Below, piece by piece: positions 27,088-39,100 of a stretch of 64,000 bases of DNA. The stretch lies in contig CACSIL010000045.1 in NCBI GenBank assembly GCA_902705825.1, positions 349,451 through 413,450 of the forward strand. The letters are read 5' to 3'. The position numbers and the translations under genes are program-made. Each line of letters opens with the position of its first letter. Within the stretch, counting starts at the first letter, position 1. A model generated the notes under the pieces. That model did no database searches. It was given only the letters and a program-made list of their open reading frames with translations, and had not been told where the DNA came from. The stretch is from Halioglobus japonicus. GTDB lineage: Bacteria > Pseudomonadota > Gammaproteobacteria > Pseudomonadales > Halieaceae.

Positions 27088-27321
27088 TTATTCGTCAGCC
27101 TGATAGTAGAGGTCCGGTTTTCGCTTACCGGTATCACTGCTACGAGTTTCTTCCTCGCAACGCTGTGGGTTGCCTCCGCAGAGTTCACAGGCGGTATCCA
27201 CACCCAGCGCGCCCATACCACCACAGGAACCCTTGATAGGCGATCGCCCCGCTATGACGCCGACAGCCATCGCCCCCATAACTAGCCCAAAAACCAAAAC
27301 TGTAATTACAAAAAGTGCCAT
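27088..27321 (-). CDS. nqrM: Na+-NQR maturation protein NqrM
   Basis: The 77-residue protein has one N-terminal membrane helix (FVITVLVFGLVMGAMAVGVIAG) and four cysteines (33, 45, 48 and 55) in the CGG/CELCGG pattern of NqrM (DUF539). NqrM is needed to build the membrane iron centre between NqrD and NqrE. It lies between apbE and lolC in the same direction, 27 bases after apbE. Confidence 0.95.
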   Translation of the reverse strand: MALFVITVLVFGLVMGAMAVGVIAGRSPIKGSCGGMGALGVDTACELCGGNPQRCEEETRSSDTGKRKPDLYYQADE

Positions 27322-27348
27322 TTGCCTACTCTTCTGTTTCGGGACGCC

Positions 27349-28392
27349 TTACAGCTCTGCTGGCCCGTCAAGATAGCGCGAAAATTGCGCTGTGTGACTA
27401 TGTTGAAAGCCGCCGTTGCCCCTACGTATGAAATATACCGCCATTCCCTCTCTCTTCGCCACTGCCATCGCACGCTTGGACCCGAGAACGATAAGCGCCG
27501 TCGCCCAGGCATCGGCAACCATACAGTTTGGATGCACTACCGTTACGGATACCAGATCATGCTCCACCGGGTATCCTGTACGGGGATCTATCGTGTGCGA
27601 ATAGCGCTGACCGCCGGCCTCAAAATAATTGCGGTAATCACCGGAGGTAGCCAGTGCTACATCTGTCAGGCTTAACGTTGTGGCAACAGAGCGCTTGCTA
27701 CTTTCAGGTTGTTCAATCGCAATTCGCCAGGGATCATCCCTGGCGCTGAGGCCAGACAGGCGCATCTCCCCGCCTACCTCTACCATGAACCGGTCGATCC
27801 CCTGTAAGAGCAGCCAGTCAGCCACCTCGTCCACCGCATAGCCTTTGGCCAACGATGAAAAATCGACTGATAGAATTCGGTTCTTCCTGACGCGGTAGCG
27901 CACCGCATCGAGCTCAATATTCTTTTGTCCGACCAGCGGCAGCGTACGGGTGACTTCATCGTCCGACGGAGGAATACCGGCGATACCTTCGGGTCCAAAC
28001 CCCCACAAATCAACCAGCGGTGACACCGTCACATCGTAGGCACCTTCGCTTTTTGCTCCAACTTCCAGCGCAGTCTCCATGACTCGAATGAAGTCCACTG
28101 AGGGTTTGAACCACACTTTGGGCGCGTAAGCGTTAAACGTACTGATCTCGGAGTCAGGGCGGTAGGTGGACATGCTGCGGTCCACCCGATCCAGTGCGGA
28201 TTCGATACCCTGTCGCAGTTCGTCCTCTGAAGGTGCGGTTTCCCCCGGGATATAGCTCACGTGCCAAACGGTACCCATTGTCGAGCCGGACAACTTCGCT
28301 GCGCCATCCTCTCCAGCACAGGCTGTCAGCAGTGCCAGAGTGAAAAAACAAAAAAGCCACTCACGCGAGTGGCTTAGTATATGCGCCGACAA
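27349..28392 (-). CDS. apbE: FAD:protein FMN transferase ApbE
   Basis: The 347-residue protein starts with a lipoprotein signal (FFTLALLTAC) and has ApbE motifs: GSTMGTVWHVSY, DRSMSTYRPDSEIS, FSSLAKGYAVDEVA and HTIDPRTGYPV. It attaches FMN to threonines of NqrB and NqrC using FAD, in the periplasm. It is four bases after nqrF, which fits this role. The enzyme needs Mg2+. Confidence 0.96.
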   Translation of the reverse strand: MSAHILSHSREWLFCFFTLALLTACAGEDGAAKLSGSTMGTVWHVSYIPGETAPSEDELRQGIESALDRVDRSMSTYRPDSEISTFNAYAPKVWFKPSVDFIRVMETALEVGAKSEGAYDVTVSPLVDLWGFGPEGIAGIPPSDDEVTRTLPLVGQKNIELDAVRYRVRKNRILSVDFSSLAKGYAVDEVADWLLLQGIDRFMVEVGGEMRLSGLSARDDPWRIAIEQPESSKRSVATTLSLTDVALATSGDYRNYFEAGGQRYSHTIDPRTGYPVEHDLVSVTVVHPNCMVADAWATALIVLGSKRAMAVAKREGMAVYFIRRGNGGFQHSHTAQFSRYLDGPAEL

Positions 28393-28396
28393 TCTC

Positions 28397-29620
28397 TTAT
28401 CCGCCGAAATCGTCTAGCATGATGTTTTCCGGCTCCACACCCAGTGACGTTAACATCTGGATAACCGCAGAGTTCATCATCGGCGGCCCACACATGTAGT
28501 ACTCACAATCTTCGGGGGCGGGGTGGTTTTTGAGGTATTCCTCAAACAACACATTGTGAATAAAGCCGGTATAGCCCTCCCAGTTGTCCTCCGGTTGCGG
28601 ATCAGACAGGGCCACATGCCATTCGAAATTGTCATTGTCAGCCGCGAGTTGATCGTATTCGTCTTCGTAGAACATTTCTCGCGAAGAGCGGGCACCGTAC
28701 CAGAAGCTGATTTTGCGTTTGCTGTTCAGACGCTTGAGCTGGTCAAACAGGTGCGAACGCATTGGCGCCATACCGGCTCCACCACCGATAAACACCATCT
28801 CTGCATCGGTATCCTTGGCAAAAAACTCACCGAAGGGACCGTAAACCTTCACTTTGTCGCCGGGCTTAAGTCCGAACACCCAGGATGACATCTGGCCGCA
28901 AGGAATTCCCTCGCTTCCCGGTGGTGGTGTTGCAATCCGAATGTTGAATTTGACCAGACCTTTCTCTTCGGGGTAGTTCGCCATCGAGTATGCGCGGATG
29001 ACAGTTTCCTCGACAATGGACTCAAGCTTGAAGAAACCAAAGCGTTCCCAGTCACCGCGATACTCTTCTTCAATGTCAAAATCCGAGTATTTCACGTGGT
29101 GCGGGGGGCATTCCAACTGAACATAACCACCGGCGCGGAAATCCACGTTCTCGCCCTCTGGCAGACGCAACGTCAGTTCCTTGATGAACGTCGCCACATT
29201 GGGGTTGGACTCAACAGTACACTCCCATTGTTTGACGCCAAAAACTTCATCCGGCACCCGTATTTCCATATCCTGCTTGACTGAAGCCTGACAGCTCAAG
29301 CGCCAGCCCTCAGCTGCTTCGCGCCGGTTAAAATGCGCTTCTTCTGTCGGCAACATAGAGCCGCCGCCATCGAGGATGATGCACTTACACTGCGCGCAAG
29401 TACCGCCGCCACCACAGGCGGAAGGCAGAAACAGATCTGCCTCTGACAGCGTCTGCAGCAATTTCCCACCGGCGGGGACGGTAATGGTTTTCTCACCATT
29501 GATGAGAATATTCACCGCACCGCTACTTACCAGGCGTGAACGCGCCAGCAAAATTAGAGCCACCAGCAACAACACGATTACCGTGAACATGCCGACGCCA
29601 AATACAATTGTCATTTCCAT
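28397..29620 (-). CDS. nqrF: Na+-translocating NADH:quinone reductase subunit F
   Basis: With ATG at 29620 the protein is 407 residues, the usual NqrF length; AGGA lies ten bases before it, while a longer frame starts inside nqrE. An N-terminal helix is followed by a 2Fe-2S ferredoxin domain ([13 protein letters not shown] ... CQA) and a ferredoxin-reductase-type FAD/NADH domain ([29 protein letters not shown]). It takes electrons from NADH into the complex and is the last of the six nqr genes. Confidence 0.97.
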   Translation of the reverse strand: MEMTIVFGVGMFTVIVLLLVALILLARSRLVSSGAVNILINGEKTITVPAGGKLLQTLSEADLFLPSACGGGGTCAQCKCIILDGGGSMLPTEEAHFNRREAAEGWRLSCQASVKQDMEIRVPDEVFGVKQWECTVESNPNVATFIKELTLRLPEGENVDFRAGGYVQLECPPHHVKYSDFDIEEEYRGDWERFGFFKLESIVEETVIRAYSMANYPEEKGLVKFNIRIATPPPGSEGIPCGQMSSWVFGLKPGDKVKVYGPFGEFFAKDTDAEMVFIGGGAGMAPMRSHLFDQLKRLNSKRKISFWYGARSSREMFYEDEYDQLAADNDNFEWHVALSDPQPEDNWEGYTGFIHNVLFEEYLKNHPAPEDCEYYMCGPPMMNSAVIQMLTSLGVEPENIMLDDFGG

Positions 29621-29636
29621 ATCAGCTAGATCCTGC

Positions 29637-30245
29637 CTAGATATCGATGCCGCCAAAGGACATGAAGCCCAATGCCATCAGGCCGGCGGTAATGAAAGTG
29701 ATACCCAGCCCCTGCAGCCCCTGGGGCACGTCAGAGTATTTGAGCTTTTCACGAATGCCTGCAAGCGCGATTACTGCCAACGCCCAACCGACACCCGAAC
29801 CAATGCCAAACACAACACTTTCGGCAAAATCGTAATCGCGCTCAACCATGAACAGCGCCGCACCCAAAATGGCGCAATTCACTGTGATCAGCGGCAGGAA
29901 TACACCCAATGCGTTGTACAAGGAGGGAATAAACTTATCGAGGAACATTTCCATGATCTGCACGATGGCAGCGATCACCCCGATATAGGACAGCAGGCCA
30001 AGGAAGCTCAAATCCATGTCGGGATAACCCGCCCAGGCGAGCGCACCGTCAGCTAATAGATAGTTGTATATCAGGTTGTTGACCGGAACCGTGATGCCCA
30101 GCACAACGATGACAGCAATGCCCAGACCGATGGCTGCGTCTACCTTTTTGGAGATGGCAAGAAACGTACACATCCCCAGGAAAAAGGCCAGGGCCATATT
30201 CTCGATGAATATGGAACGAACAAATAAACTGAGTAAGGCTTCCAT
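29637..30245 (-). CDS. nqrE: Na+-translocating NADH:quinone reductase subunit E
   Basis: The 202-residue protein has six hydrophobic segments and is homologous to RnfA. The first half carries [30 protein letters not shown] and the repeated LGAALF pattern. Cysteines such as that in GMCTFLA help bind the membrane iron centre shared with NqrD. It directly follows nqrD with no gap, in normal operon order. Confidence 0.97.
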   Translation of the reverse strand: MEALLSLFVRSIFIENMALAFFLGMCTFLAISKKVDAAIGLGIAVIVVLGITVPVNNLIYNYLLADGALAWAGYPDMDLSFLGLLSYIGVIAAIVQIMEMFLDKFIPSLYNALGVFLPLITVNCAILGAALFMVERDYDFAESVVFGIGSGVGWALAVIALAGIREKLKYSDVPQGLQGLGITFITAGLMALGFMSFGGIDI

Positions 30246-30908
30246 CTACACGCCCTCCCCGACTGGTGTATGTTTGGCAAGTTTGAATTCGGGTTCCTCT
30301 ACCTGTTCAGTACGCACGCTGCGCAGCACCCAGATAAATCCGCCGATAAGAAAGAATGCGCTGGGTGGCAGCAACAACATACCGTTGGGTACATACCAGC
30401 CACCTTCGGTGACCAGCGGTAAAATCTCAAATCCCATTAGTTTGCCGGAGCCGAACAGCTCGCGGATTACCGCGACAGAAATAAGCACCACACTGTATCC
30501 GAGGCCGTTTCCTATGCCGTCCATAAAGCTGGCCAGCGGCGGATTCTTCATCGCGAATGCCTCAGCACGACCCATCACAATACAGTTGGTGATGATCAGG
30601 CCGACAAACACCGACAACTGCTTGCTGATAGTGAAAGCGTAGGCTTTAAGAAACTGATCCACCACAATCACCAGCGATGCGATTATCACCATTTGCACGA
30701 TAATGCGGATACTGCCTGGTATCTGGTTACGTATCGACGAGATAAACATCCCTGAAAACGCGGTAACCACTGTCAGCGCAACACACATGACCAGTGTCAC
30801 CTGCAATGAAGAGGTAACGGCCAGCGCCGAGCAGATACCCAGTATCTGCAACGCAATCGGGTTGTTCTTGAATATCGGCCCGGTAAGGGTTTCTTTGATG
30901 GCTGTCAT
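30246..30908 (-). CDS. nqrD: Na+-translocating NADH:quinone reductase subunit D
   Basis: The 220-residue membrane subunit is homologous to RnfE and pairs with NqrE in inverted topology. It starts [20 protein letters not shown] and contains [16 protein letters not shown], both typical. It is two bases after nqrC. Confidence 0.97.
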   Translation of the reverse strand: MTAIKETLTGPIFKNNPIALQILGICSALAVTSSLQVTLVMCVALTVVTAFSGMFISSIRNQIPGSIRIIVQMVIIASLVIVVDQFLKAYAFTISKQLSVFVGLIITNCIVMGRAEAFAMKNPPLASFMDGIGNGLGYSVVLISVAVIRELFGSGKLMGFEILPLVTEGGWYVPNGMLLLPPSAFFLIGGFIWVLRSVRTEQVEEPEFKLAKHTPVGEGV

Positions 30909-30910
30909 AA

Positions 30911-31687
30911 TCAGGCCTCCCCGTCTCGTAGATTGTTCAGGAACGGCTCGAAGCCGTCTTCACCAAGCCAGAAATGCACAAGGTTGGTGACGCCCTTACT
31001 AGTGAGTGTCGCACCGGCCAGACCGTCGATTTCCCAGGCGGCGGAGGCAGCGCTGGCGTCGACTGCCCCTTTGATGAGCCCGACTTGCACTTCTCCATCC
31101 CGGTAGACCAGTTTGCCGGGCCAGGACGCCTTCCAGCGAGGGTTATCGACTTCGCCACCCAGACCGGGTGTTTCGCCGTGCTCATAGAAGCCCAGTCCTG
31201 CAATGGTATTGGCATCCGACTCCAGCGCGATGAATCCGTGCAGTGTGGACCACAAACCATAGCCACGAATGGGCAAAATGATTTTTTCTATATCGCCCTG
31301 CGGGTTCTGCACAATATAAATGAGTGCATATTTCTCTCGTCGGGAGATTTTCGCCAGATCCTCATCCGCAGTCAGCTCTGCTGATTGAGCAGGATCTTTG
31401 GCCGCTTTGCGCTGGTCGTACCTGTCGACGTTCACCGCATCGTCAGCGAACTTGCCGGTAGTCAGGTCTACAACGCGGGTCTGAATTTGCGCAAATTGCT
31501 CATCAACAGACTCACCCTCCACCAGCATACCTGCCGCCGCGAGGATATTGCGCTTGCGATCAAGAGTCTTGTTGACCTCTTGTATCGGCTTGAGCATCAC
31601 CACAGCGGTAGAAACGATAACAGAGCAGACGATGCACAGGGAAAAGGCAACAATCAGTGTTTTTTTAATGGAGTCATTACTGGACAC
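30911..31687 (-). CDS. nqrC: Na+-translocating NADH:quinone reductase subunit C
   Basis: With the GTG at 31687, seven bases after GGAGG, the protein is 258 residues, close to the Vibrio subunit. It has one N-terminal helix and a periplasmic FMN domain; FMN is attached to threonine in the [10 protein letters not shown] motif by ApbE. The start lies inside the end of nqrB, overlapping it by 11 bases. Confidence 0.96.
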   Translation of the reverse strand: MSSNDSIKKTLIVAFSLCIVCSVIVSTAVVMLKPIQEVNKTLDRKRNILAAAGMLVEGESVDEQFAQIQTRVVDLTTGKFADDAVNVDRYDQRKAAKDPAQSAELTADEDLAKISRREKYALIYIVQNPQGDIEKIILPIRGYGLWSTLHGFIALESDANTIAGLGFYEHGETPGLGGEVDNPRWKASWPGKLVYRDGEVQVGLIKGAVDASAASAAWEIDGLAGATLTSKGVTNLVHFWLGEDGFEPFLNNLRDGEA

Positions 31688-32873
31688 GGGCAAGCCTCCG
31701 TTTGACATTGGCCTGCACCACAAAGTGATCCATCAGCGGCGCAAACAGGTTGGAGAACAAAATTGCCAACATGATTCCCTCTGGAAAAGCCGGGTTCACA
31801 ACACGGATCAGGACGGTCATCACCCCGATCAGAATACCAAAAGCCCACTTACCGGTATTCGTCATCGCCGCCGACACTGGGTCGGTGGCCATAAACACCA
31901 TACCGAACGCGAAACCACCGGTGACCAGATGCCAGTACCAGGGCATACCAAACGCGAGGTTGCTGTCCGAACCAATAGTATTAAGCAGCGTGGAGAACGC
32001 CACCATGCCGAGGAAAACACCCAGCATGATGCGCCAGGACGCTATACGGGTAATAAGCAGTAACACCATGCCCAGCAGAATTGCGAGCGTGGACGTTTCT
32101 CCGATAGAGCCGGGAATGGAGCCGAGGAAGGCCTCAGTCCAGGTCCACGATTGTGTCAGCGCATCCATGCCGCCAGAGGCAACAACGGAGAGTGGAGTAG
32201 CACCTGTATGGCCATCTACCGCAACCCATACTGCATCGCCGGACATTTGCGCCGGGTAGGCAAAATACAGGAACGCCCGACCAACCAGCGCCGGATTGAG
32301 AAAGTTCTTACCGGTGCCGCCAAATACTTCCTTGCCAATGACCACACCAAAACTGATACCCAGTGCGACCTGCCAAAGCGGAATATCCGGCGGACAGGTC
32401 AATGCGAACAAGATAGACGTTACAAAGAAACCCTCGTTCACTTCGTGCCCGCGTTTTACCGCAAACAGAATTTCCCAGGAAATACCCACGAGGAAGGTGA
32501 CTATATAGATGGGCAGAAAGAACACCGCGCCATACCAGAAGCAATCCCAGATGCTGTTGGCATCATATCCGGCCACCAGTTCTATCAGCCAGCCATGCCA
32601 TCCCTCAACACCCGCACCGGCAACCATTACATCATTGGCTTGAGCACCCAGGTTGTACATACCGTAGAACATCGCCGGAAAAGCGGCGAGCCAGACGGTA
32701 ATCATTATGCGTTTGAGATCAACCCCGTCGCGCACATGTGCTGTAGATTTGGTGACGGAATCAGGCGCATAGAGGAAGGTGTCGAACACCTCGAAAAGCG
32801 CATACCATTTCTGGAATCGACCACCTTCCTGAAAGTGGTGCTCCATATTGTCAAGAATTCTTCTCAATCCCAC
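31677..32873 (-). CDS. nqrB: Na+-translocating NADH:quinone reductase subunit B
   Basis: The 398-residue membrane subunit carries the covalent FMN threonine in [10 protein letters not shown] and the riboflavin site, and forms part of the sodium path. The segments [23 protein letters not shown] and [13 protein letters not shown] are typical. It starts three bases after nqrA. Confidence 0.97.
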   Translation of the reverse strand: MGLRRILDNMEHHFQEGGRFQKWYALFEVFDTFLYAPDSVTKSTAHVRDGVDLKRIMITVWLAAFPAMFYGMYNLGAQANDVMVAGAGVEGWHGWLIELVAGYDANSIWDCFWYGAVFFLPIYIVTFLVGISWEILFAVKRGHEVNEGFFVTSILFALTCPPDIPLWQVALGISFGVVIGKEVFGGTGKNFLNPALVGRAFLYFAYPAQMSGDAVWVAVDGHTGATPLSVVASGGMDALTQSWTWTEAFLGSIPGSIGETSTLAILLGMVLLLITRIASWRIMLGVFLGMVAFSTLLNTIGSDSNLAFGMPWYWHLVTGGFAFGMVFMATDPVSAAMTNTGKWAFGILIGVMTVLIRVVNPAFPEGIMLAILFSNLFAPLMDHFVVQANVKRRLARVQ

Positions 32874-32876
32874 GGC

Positions 32877-34214
32877 TTAACCCTCCTTCTCGATGCGCGT
32901 GAGGTTATCCCGCAAAATAGGTCCGTATTCATATTTTCCCGGGCAGACATAGCTGCACAGGGCCAGATCTTCCTCTTCCAATTCCAGAGCCCCCAACGCC
33001 TGGGCCATTTCGGTGTCGCCCACGATTAACGCTCGCAGTAGCTGTGTTGGCAGGATATCCAGCGGCATAACTTTTTCATAACTGCCCACCGGTACCATCG
33101 CGCGCTCGCTACCGTTGGTACTGGTGGTCATCGGCAGAGGCTTGGAACCCAGAAGACTGGTGACGTAAATCCCCAGATTTGAGTGTTTCTTCAAGCCGGG
33201 CGATAACCAGCCCATAAATTCCCGGTGACGCCCTTCCAGCAAGACCGACACCTGATTGTGATAGCGACCCAGATAGGCTGTCCCACCCTGTACCGCTCGA
33301 CCACCGAGCACTGAACCAGAAATAATACGGTTTTCGCCAGCTTTTAACTGACCGGCGCACAGGGCCTGAAGATCTGCGCCCAGACGTGTCCGAACAAGCC
33401 GGGGGTTCTCTACCTGAGGGCCCGCCAGCGCGACGACTCTATCGGTATACAAGCGCCCATCGAGAAACAACCGCCCTATCGCGATGACATCCTGATAACC
33501 GATAGTCCAAACAGATTTACTGGCGCCGACGCCTTCAAGGTAGTGTACATGCGTGCCAGCGAGGCCAGCAGGATGCGGGCCGCTAAATTGCGCCTGTGTG
33601 ATATTAGAGGCCGAGCCCTGGGGAATATTCGAACCTGGCGCAGTGCAAAGGTAGAGCTTGCCCTGTGTAAGGCGCGCCAGCAAATCCTGTCCGAGGCTGA
33701 AAGCCTCTGCTTGCTCAGCGATGATTACCGCGGGATCAGCCGCCAGCGGATGTGTATCCACCGCCGTGACAAAAATGGCTGCCGCTTCAGCGTCTGGTGC
33801 AGGCACCTTGCTGAAAGGCCGCGTGCGCAAGGCCGTCCACTGTCCGCTGCGTACCAATTGCTCGCGAATGGCGGCGCCATCGGGCAGCGAGGAGGCAGTG
33901 CAGGTTGCAAACATCTCGGCATCGTCGCCGTCGATATCTATGACCACGGACTGCAGCACGCGTCTGGCACCGCGGTTGATCGCCGCTACGACACCAGCTG
34001 CAGGCGCGGTGTAACGCACGCCCACAGTCTTTTTGTCGGAGAACAACTCCTGGCCTAACTTGACGCGGTCACCTTCTCGCACCGCCATCGTGGGTTTCAT
34101 CCCGACGTAATCGAAACCCACCAGTGCCGCAGCACGGACAGCGGGTGCATCTTCAATAATTTGCCGGGGGGCTCCCTGAATCGGAATATTCAAGCCCCGC
34201 TTGATCTTGATCAT
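32877..34214 (-). CDS. nqrA: Na+-translocating NADH:quinone reductase subunit A
   Basis: The 445-residue peripheral subunit is first in the operon and binds quinone. It begins [16 protein letters not shown] and carries the conserved [20 protein letters not shown] segment. The order nqrABCDEF-apbE-nqrM is complete. The operon generates a sodium gradient from NADH oxidation, a hallmark of marine gammaproteobacteria and some pseudomonads. Confidence 0.97.
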   Translation of the reverse strand: MIKIKRGLNIPIQGAPRQIIEDAPAVRAAALVGFDYVGMKPTMAVREGDRVKLGQELFSDKKTVGVRYTAPAAGVVAAINRGARRVLQSVVIDIDGDDAEMFATCTASSLPDGAAIREQLVRSGQWTALRTRPFSKVPAPDAEAAAIFVTAVDTHPLAADPAVIIAEQAEAFSLGQDLLARLTQGKLYLCTAPGSNIPQGSASNITQAQFSGPHPAGLAGTHVHYLEGVGASKSVWTIGYQDVIAIGRLFLDGRLYTDRVVALAGPQVENPRLVRTRLGADLQALCAGQLKAGENRIISGSVLGGRAVQGGTAYLGRYHNQVSVLLEGRHREFMGWLSPGLKKHSNLGIYVTSLLGSKPLPMTTSTNGSERAMVPVGSYEKVMPLDILPTQLLRALIVGDTEMAQALGALELEEEDLALCSYVCPGKYEYGPILRDNLTRIEKEG

Positions 34215-34338
34215 ACGATCTGCCTACAGCTTCAAAACAATTGTGAGTGGACTGAAATTACCGCAGAGACTCCCTGCTGATGGCCGAGTTCCGCCCCGAA
34301 AAGCGTCGAGCTCTGTCACTGGAATTCAAGCCGCGCGC

Positions 34339-34344
34339 ATTATA
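34339..34344 (-). promoter_or_regulatory. Candidate -10 box of the nqr operon
   Basis: On the minus strand the hexamer reads TATAAT, about 125 bases before the nqrA start. No good -35 match lies at 16-18 bases upstream (GTTTTT, GGTTTT or TGGTTT), so the promoter may need an activator or the match may be chance. Confidence 0.35.
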
Positions 34345-34480
34345 ACGGATAGGGTCCCCAAAAAACCACTCCGGTTGGCGCTGATGTTTGAATCTTGAGG
34401 AGATTTATAGTGCTCCGTGATAAAGATCAATTCTAGCAGCCGAAAAAATACCAAAATTTCCGGCCGCTAGCCGAAACCGG

Positions 34481-35953
34481 TCAGGCCGGTTGCGGATAAA
34501 CCGCATAATCGAGGCCTGCCATCTGCTCCAGGATGCGATACACCTGACAGCTGTACCCAAACTCATTGTCGTACCACAGGTACACTACAGCCTGCTTGCC
34601 GTTCACGATGGTCGCCTTGGCATCAAAGATACAGGCGTGTCGTGAACCGACAAAATCACTGGAGACGACTTCAGGTGATGCCGAGTAGTCAATTTGGTTA
34701 CGCAACGGCGAATGTAATGCCTGATGGCGCATAAACTCATTCAGCTCTTCAACCGTGGTTTCCCGCTCAAGCGTCAGGTTAAGAATCGCCATAGAAACGT
34801 TGGGCGTGGGCACCCTTATGGCGTTTCCGGTCAGCTTTCCAGCCAACTGCGGCAATACCTTGGCCGCGGCCACCGCTGCCCCGGTTTCTGTAATCACCAT
34901 ATTAAGTGGGGCGGCACGTCCGCGACGGGATGCGCTATGGTAATTGTCGATCAGGTTTTGATCGTTGGTAAACGCGTGGACGGTTTCAACATGCCCGGCG
35001 ACGATACCGTACTCATCGTCCAGTGCCTTCAGCGGAGGCGCAATCGCATTTGTCGTACATGATGCAGCCGAGATAATAGTGTCAGTAGGCTCGATAATGT
35101 CGTTATTGATACCAGCGACGACATTTTTCAGAGAGCCTTTGCCCGGTGCAGTAAGCAGCACTTTACTCACACCCTTGCTGTTCAGGTGTTTGGACAAGCC
35201 CGCTTCATCGCGCCAGACGCCAGTGTTGTCAATAATAATGGCGTTGTCGATACCGTACTGTGTGTAATCGATAGTATCCGGTGCGTCGGCATAAATAACC
35301 TTGATTTCATTGCCGTTTGCTACAAACGACTGGCGCTCTTCATCCATTCGAATAGTGCCATCAAAGGCGCCGTGAACAGAATCGCGGCGCAGCAGGCTGG
35401 CACGCTTCTCCAGATCGTTGGGCGCTTTGCCTTTGCGCACGACAATCGCTTTCAAGCGCAATGTATCGCCACCGTTGGTCTGGTCAATCAGGATACGTGC
35501 CATCAGGCGTCCAATACGGCCAAACCCGTAAAGCACGACATCCTGTGGCTGTTCAAGCGGTTTACCCTTGAAACCCACCAGTGAACCCAGCTCGCGGTCC
35601 AGGTATTGCTCCAGACTCAAGCCTTCGGCCACACCCTGCACTGAATAGCCAACAGCAAGTCGGCCCACATCGATATGAGCCGGGCCCAGATCCATCTGGC
35701 TGAGCCAGTTAAATACAGGGAAAGTCTCCTTCTCGGAGAGCTCATTACCTTCTACCTGTCGCACGTACCGGTGATCCTTCATGATTTCCAGCACAGAGCG
35801 GTTCACCAGAGGTTTACCGTAAATGTAGCACTCTACATTTTTTTCACGGCACAACCGCCCCACCAGAGGAATCATCCCCTCGGCCAGGGCTTCTCTCTGT
35901 TTCCAGTCTTTGAAGTAGTCGTCGGGACGCGTTCGCTTGCGATTGTTCGCCAT
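34481..35953 (-). CDS. Glyceraldehyde-3-phosphate dehydrogenase, long form
   Basis: The ATG at 35953 follows AAGG at a spacing of six and gives 490 residues; a 42-residue in-frame extension is unsupported. An N-terminal region of about 125 residues precedes the standard GAPDH core: the NAD motif YGFGRIGR, catalytic Cys in SAASCTTNAIAP, and SRRGRAAPLNM for phosphate binding. This long form is known in Pseudomonas beside mfd and nqr. It oxidises glyceraldehyde 3-phosphate or works in the gluconeogenic direction. It is divergent from mfd. Confidence 0.93.
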   Translation of the reverse strand: MANNRKRTRPDDYFKDWKQREALAEGMIPLVGRLCREKNVECYIYGKPLVNRSVLEIMKDHRYVRQVEGNELSEKETFPVFNWLSQMDLGPAHIDVGRLAVGYSVQGVAEGLSLEQYLDRELGSLVGFKGKPLEQPQDVVLYGFGRIGRLMARILIDQTNGGDTLRLKAIVVRKGKAPNDLEKRASLLRRDSVHGAFDGTIRMDEERQSFVANGNEIKVIYADAPDTIDYTQYGIDNAIIIDNTGVWRDEAGLSKHLNSKGVSKVLLTAPGKGSLKNVVAGINNDIIEPTDTIISAASCTTNAIAPPLKALDDEYGIVAGHVETVHAFTNDQNLIDNYHSASRRGRAAPLNMVITETGAAVAAAKVLPQLAGKLTGNAIRVPTPNVSMAILNLTLERETTVEELNEFMRHQALHSPLRNQIDYSASPEVVSSDFVGSRHACIFDAKATIVNGKQAVVYLWYDNEFGYSCQVYRILEQMAGLDYAVYPQPA

Positions 35954-36085
35954 TGGATACCTTAAATTTTGCGCAAGAAAGTTCAGGGCGCGTATTATTA
36001 TCCGTGGAGATAGGCGGCGCAAGCGGCGATCTGGCAAATTCACGGTCTGATCACACTTTGGGCTGGTGATCGCCCTCACCTTCGC

Positions 36086-36091
36086 TATAAT
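36086..36091 (+). promoter_or_regulatory. Candidate -10 box of mfd
   Basis: TATAAT lies 54 bases before the mfd ATG at 36140. The matching -35 would be near 36063-36068 (CTGGTG, poor). If used, the transcript begins near 36098, so a TTG at 36101 would be almost leaderless, which favours the ATG. Confidence 0.4.
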
Positions 36092-36139
36092 TGCGCAGCT
36101 TTGCCCCTACCCGGATTCACCGTAAAACGGCTACAACCT

Positions 36140-39100
36140 ATGTTCAGCAAGCTGGTCGAAAAGACGCCCTGGCCTCATCAGGCGGCATCGCGCACTTCTA
36201 TGGGGCCGTTCAGCGGGAGCGCAGACGCGCGCTGCATCGCGGAATTGGCTGTGCCGGGAAGATTACTCGTGGTAATCACCTCTGACACCAGCGCCTCTCT
36301 CGCGCTGGAGCGGGAACTGCCATTTTTTCTCGACCAACCGCGAGAAATCCTGGTATTTCCAGACTGGGAAACCCTGCCCTACGATAACTTTTCACCCCAC
36401 CAGGATATTATCTCGGAACGCCTGAATACGCTCTATCGGCTGCCGACGATGAAAGAAGGCATCCTGATAGTGCCGGTGCCGACGCTGATGCACCGCCTTG
36501 CACCGACGGAATATATCGCCGGCTCCAGCCTGGTTCTGCAGCAGGGCCAAACGCTCGATATAGCGCTTTTTCGGCGCAATTTGCAGCGCAGTGGCTATGT
36601 CAACGTGGAAACGGTCTATGAACATGGTGAATACGCGCTGCGCGGCTCCCTGCTCGATGTCTTCCCCATGGGCAGCGACCTGCCGTTTCGCATCGATCTG
36701 TTCGATGCGGAGATTGATAGCGTGCGCACGTTTGAACCCGAGAGTCAGCGCACGGTCGACAAAGTAGACGGTATCAATCTGCTACCTGCGCGCGAATATC
36801 CTCTGGAACAGAGCGCAGTGCGCCGTTTCCAGATGAACTGGTATGACAGCTTTGATGTGGACCACGACCAGTGCCCTACCTACGTCGAGGTCAGCGCAGG
36901 ACGCAGTCCCGGCGGCTGCGAGTATTATCTGCCGTTGTTCTTCGAAGAATGCGCTACGCTGTTTGATTATCTGCCCGACGACAGCGCCATTATCACCACC
37001 GGCGATCACCACGGCGCTGCCCAGCATTTTTGGGACGAGGCGAATACCCGCTTTGAAGAGTACGGCATAGACCCGCGGCACCCGTTTTTGCCGCCCAGCC
37101 GCTGTTTCACTCCTGTAGAGGAACTGTACCGGCTGTTAAAACAGTTTTCTGTGCTGGAATTGCGCTATAACCCCGATGCCGCAGTGCACCAGCAAACCAT
37201 TGTTCAGACACCTCCGGACCTGTCTGCTGAGCACCACACGGATTCCCCCGCCGAAAATCTGGTACGTTTTCTCGGTACACATAATGGGCCTGTTCTACTG
37301 TGTGCTGAGTCAGCCGGGCGCAGGGAAATTCTGCTGGAGTCGCTGCGCGAGTATAAGTTGGCGCCGACCGAGGTCGCGAACTGGCATGACTTTATTGCCT
37401 CGGGACTGGATTTCGCCATCGCCACCGCGCCGCTGGACCGCGGCCTGTATTTCGGCCCCGAACAGCCCACCCTGGTATGCGAGGCACAGCTCTTCGGCAA
37501 CCGCGTTGCCCAGCGCCGCCGTCGCAAGGCTGCTGCCGAAGATACCCAGACTAACGCTTTCAAAGCACTGAATGAACTCCGTGAAGGCGTACCTATAGTG
37601 CACCTTGAACACGGAGTAGGACGCTACATCGGCCTGCAAAAACTCGAGGTGGACGGCCAGGAGTTTGAGTTTCTCGCGCTGGAGTACTTTCAGGGCGCCA
37701 AACTCTATGTGCCGGTCGCCTCCCTCCACCTGATCAGCCGCTACAGCGGCAGCGATCCGGAGTTGGCTCCTCTGCATAAACTGGGCTCAGACCAGTGGGA
37801 AAAGGCACGTCGTAAAGCCAGCGAAAAAGCCAGCGATATTGCTACCCAGTTATTGGAGGTGTACGCCCGACGGGAAGCACGCCAGGGGTTTACGTTTGAG
37901 GCGCAGGACCAGGGATATGCGCAGTTTGCTGCTGCCTTCCCCTTTGAAGAGACTGCCGACCAGGCGGCCACTATCCGCGCTGTCCTCGATGACATGCACA
38001 GCCCCAGGGTAATGGACAGACTCATCTGCGGCGATGTCGGGTTTGGTAAAACCGAGGTTGCACTGCGCGCAGCATTCGTCGCAACCAGCAATCAAAAGCA
38101 GGTTGCAGTGCTGGTGCCGACAACACTGCTGGCACAACAACACTACAGTTCTTTCAGCGATCGCTTCGCCGACTGGCCCGTTTCCGTGGAAGTGGTATCA
38201 CGCTTTAAATCCACCAAGGAAACCAATGAGATAATGCGCCGTGCAAAAGCCGGCGACATCGATATTCTGATCGGTACCCACAAACTTTTGCAGAGTGATT
38301 TCCGGTTTAACGATCTGGGGCTTCTTATCATAGATGAGGAACACCGTTTCGGCGTCAAACAGAAAGAGGCCATCAAGGCGCTGCGCTCGGAAGTCGATAT
38401 TCTCACCCTTACCGCCACACCCATACCCCGCACGCTCAATATGGCACTGGGTGGCATGCGGGATCTCTCCATTATTGCCACACCGCCCGCGCGACGTTTG
38501 TCGATAAAAACGTTTGTACGTGAACACAATATTGCGTTGGTGAAAGAGGCAATTTTGCGTGAAACGTCGCGCGGCGGGCAGGTCTACTATCTGCACAACG
38601 AAGTAAAAACCATTGAGGAATCGGGCCGTAAGTTGCGCGAACTGCTGCCGGGCCTGAGTATCGCTGTTGCTCATGGGCAAATGCGGGAAACCGAACTTGA
38701 GCAGGTTATGTCGAGCTTCTACCACCGACACCACCATGTACTGTTGTGTACCACCATCATCGAGACGGGGATCGACATCCCCAATGCCAACACCATTATT
38801 ATTGATCGCGCAGATAAATTTGGCCTCGCCCAGTTACACCAGTTGCGCGGTCGCGTGGGGCGATCACACCATCAGGCTTACGCATACCTGCTAACGCCTC
38901 CACAATCGGCCATCACCAAAGATGCAGGAAAACGTCTGGAAGCCATCGAGGCGGCCGGTGACCTGGGTGCGGGCTACCTGCTGGCAACCCACGATCTGGA
39001 GATACGCGGCGCGGGTGAACTGCTCGGTGATGAGCAGAGTGGCCAGATTCACAGTGTGGGCTTTTCCATGTACATGGACATGCTGGAGCGTGCGGTAGCT

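Noticed and set aside
32151..33029. 292-residue plus-strand frame inside nqrB/nqrA
   Set aside because: Antisense to well-conserved nqr genes and without a family pattern.
36101..36139. TTG start of mfd
   Set aside because: It would be nearly leaderless from the TATAAT box; the ATG at 36140 is preferred, though not certain.
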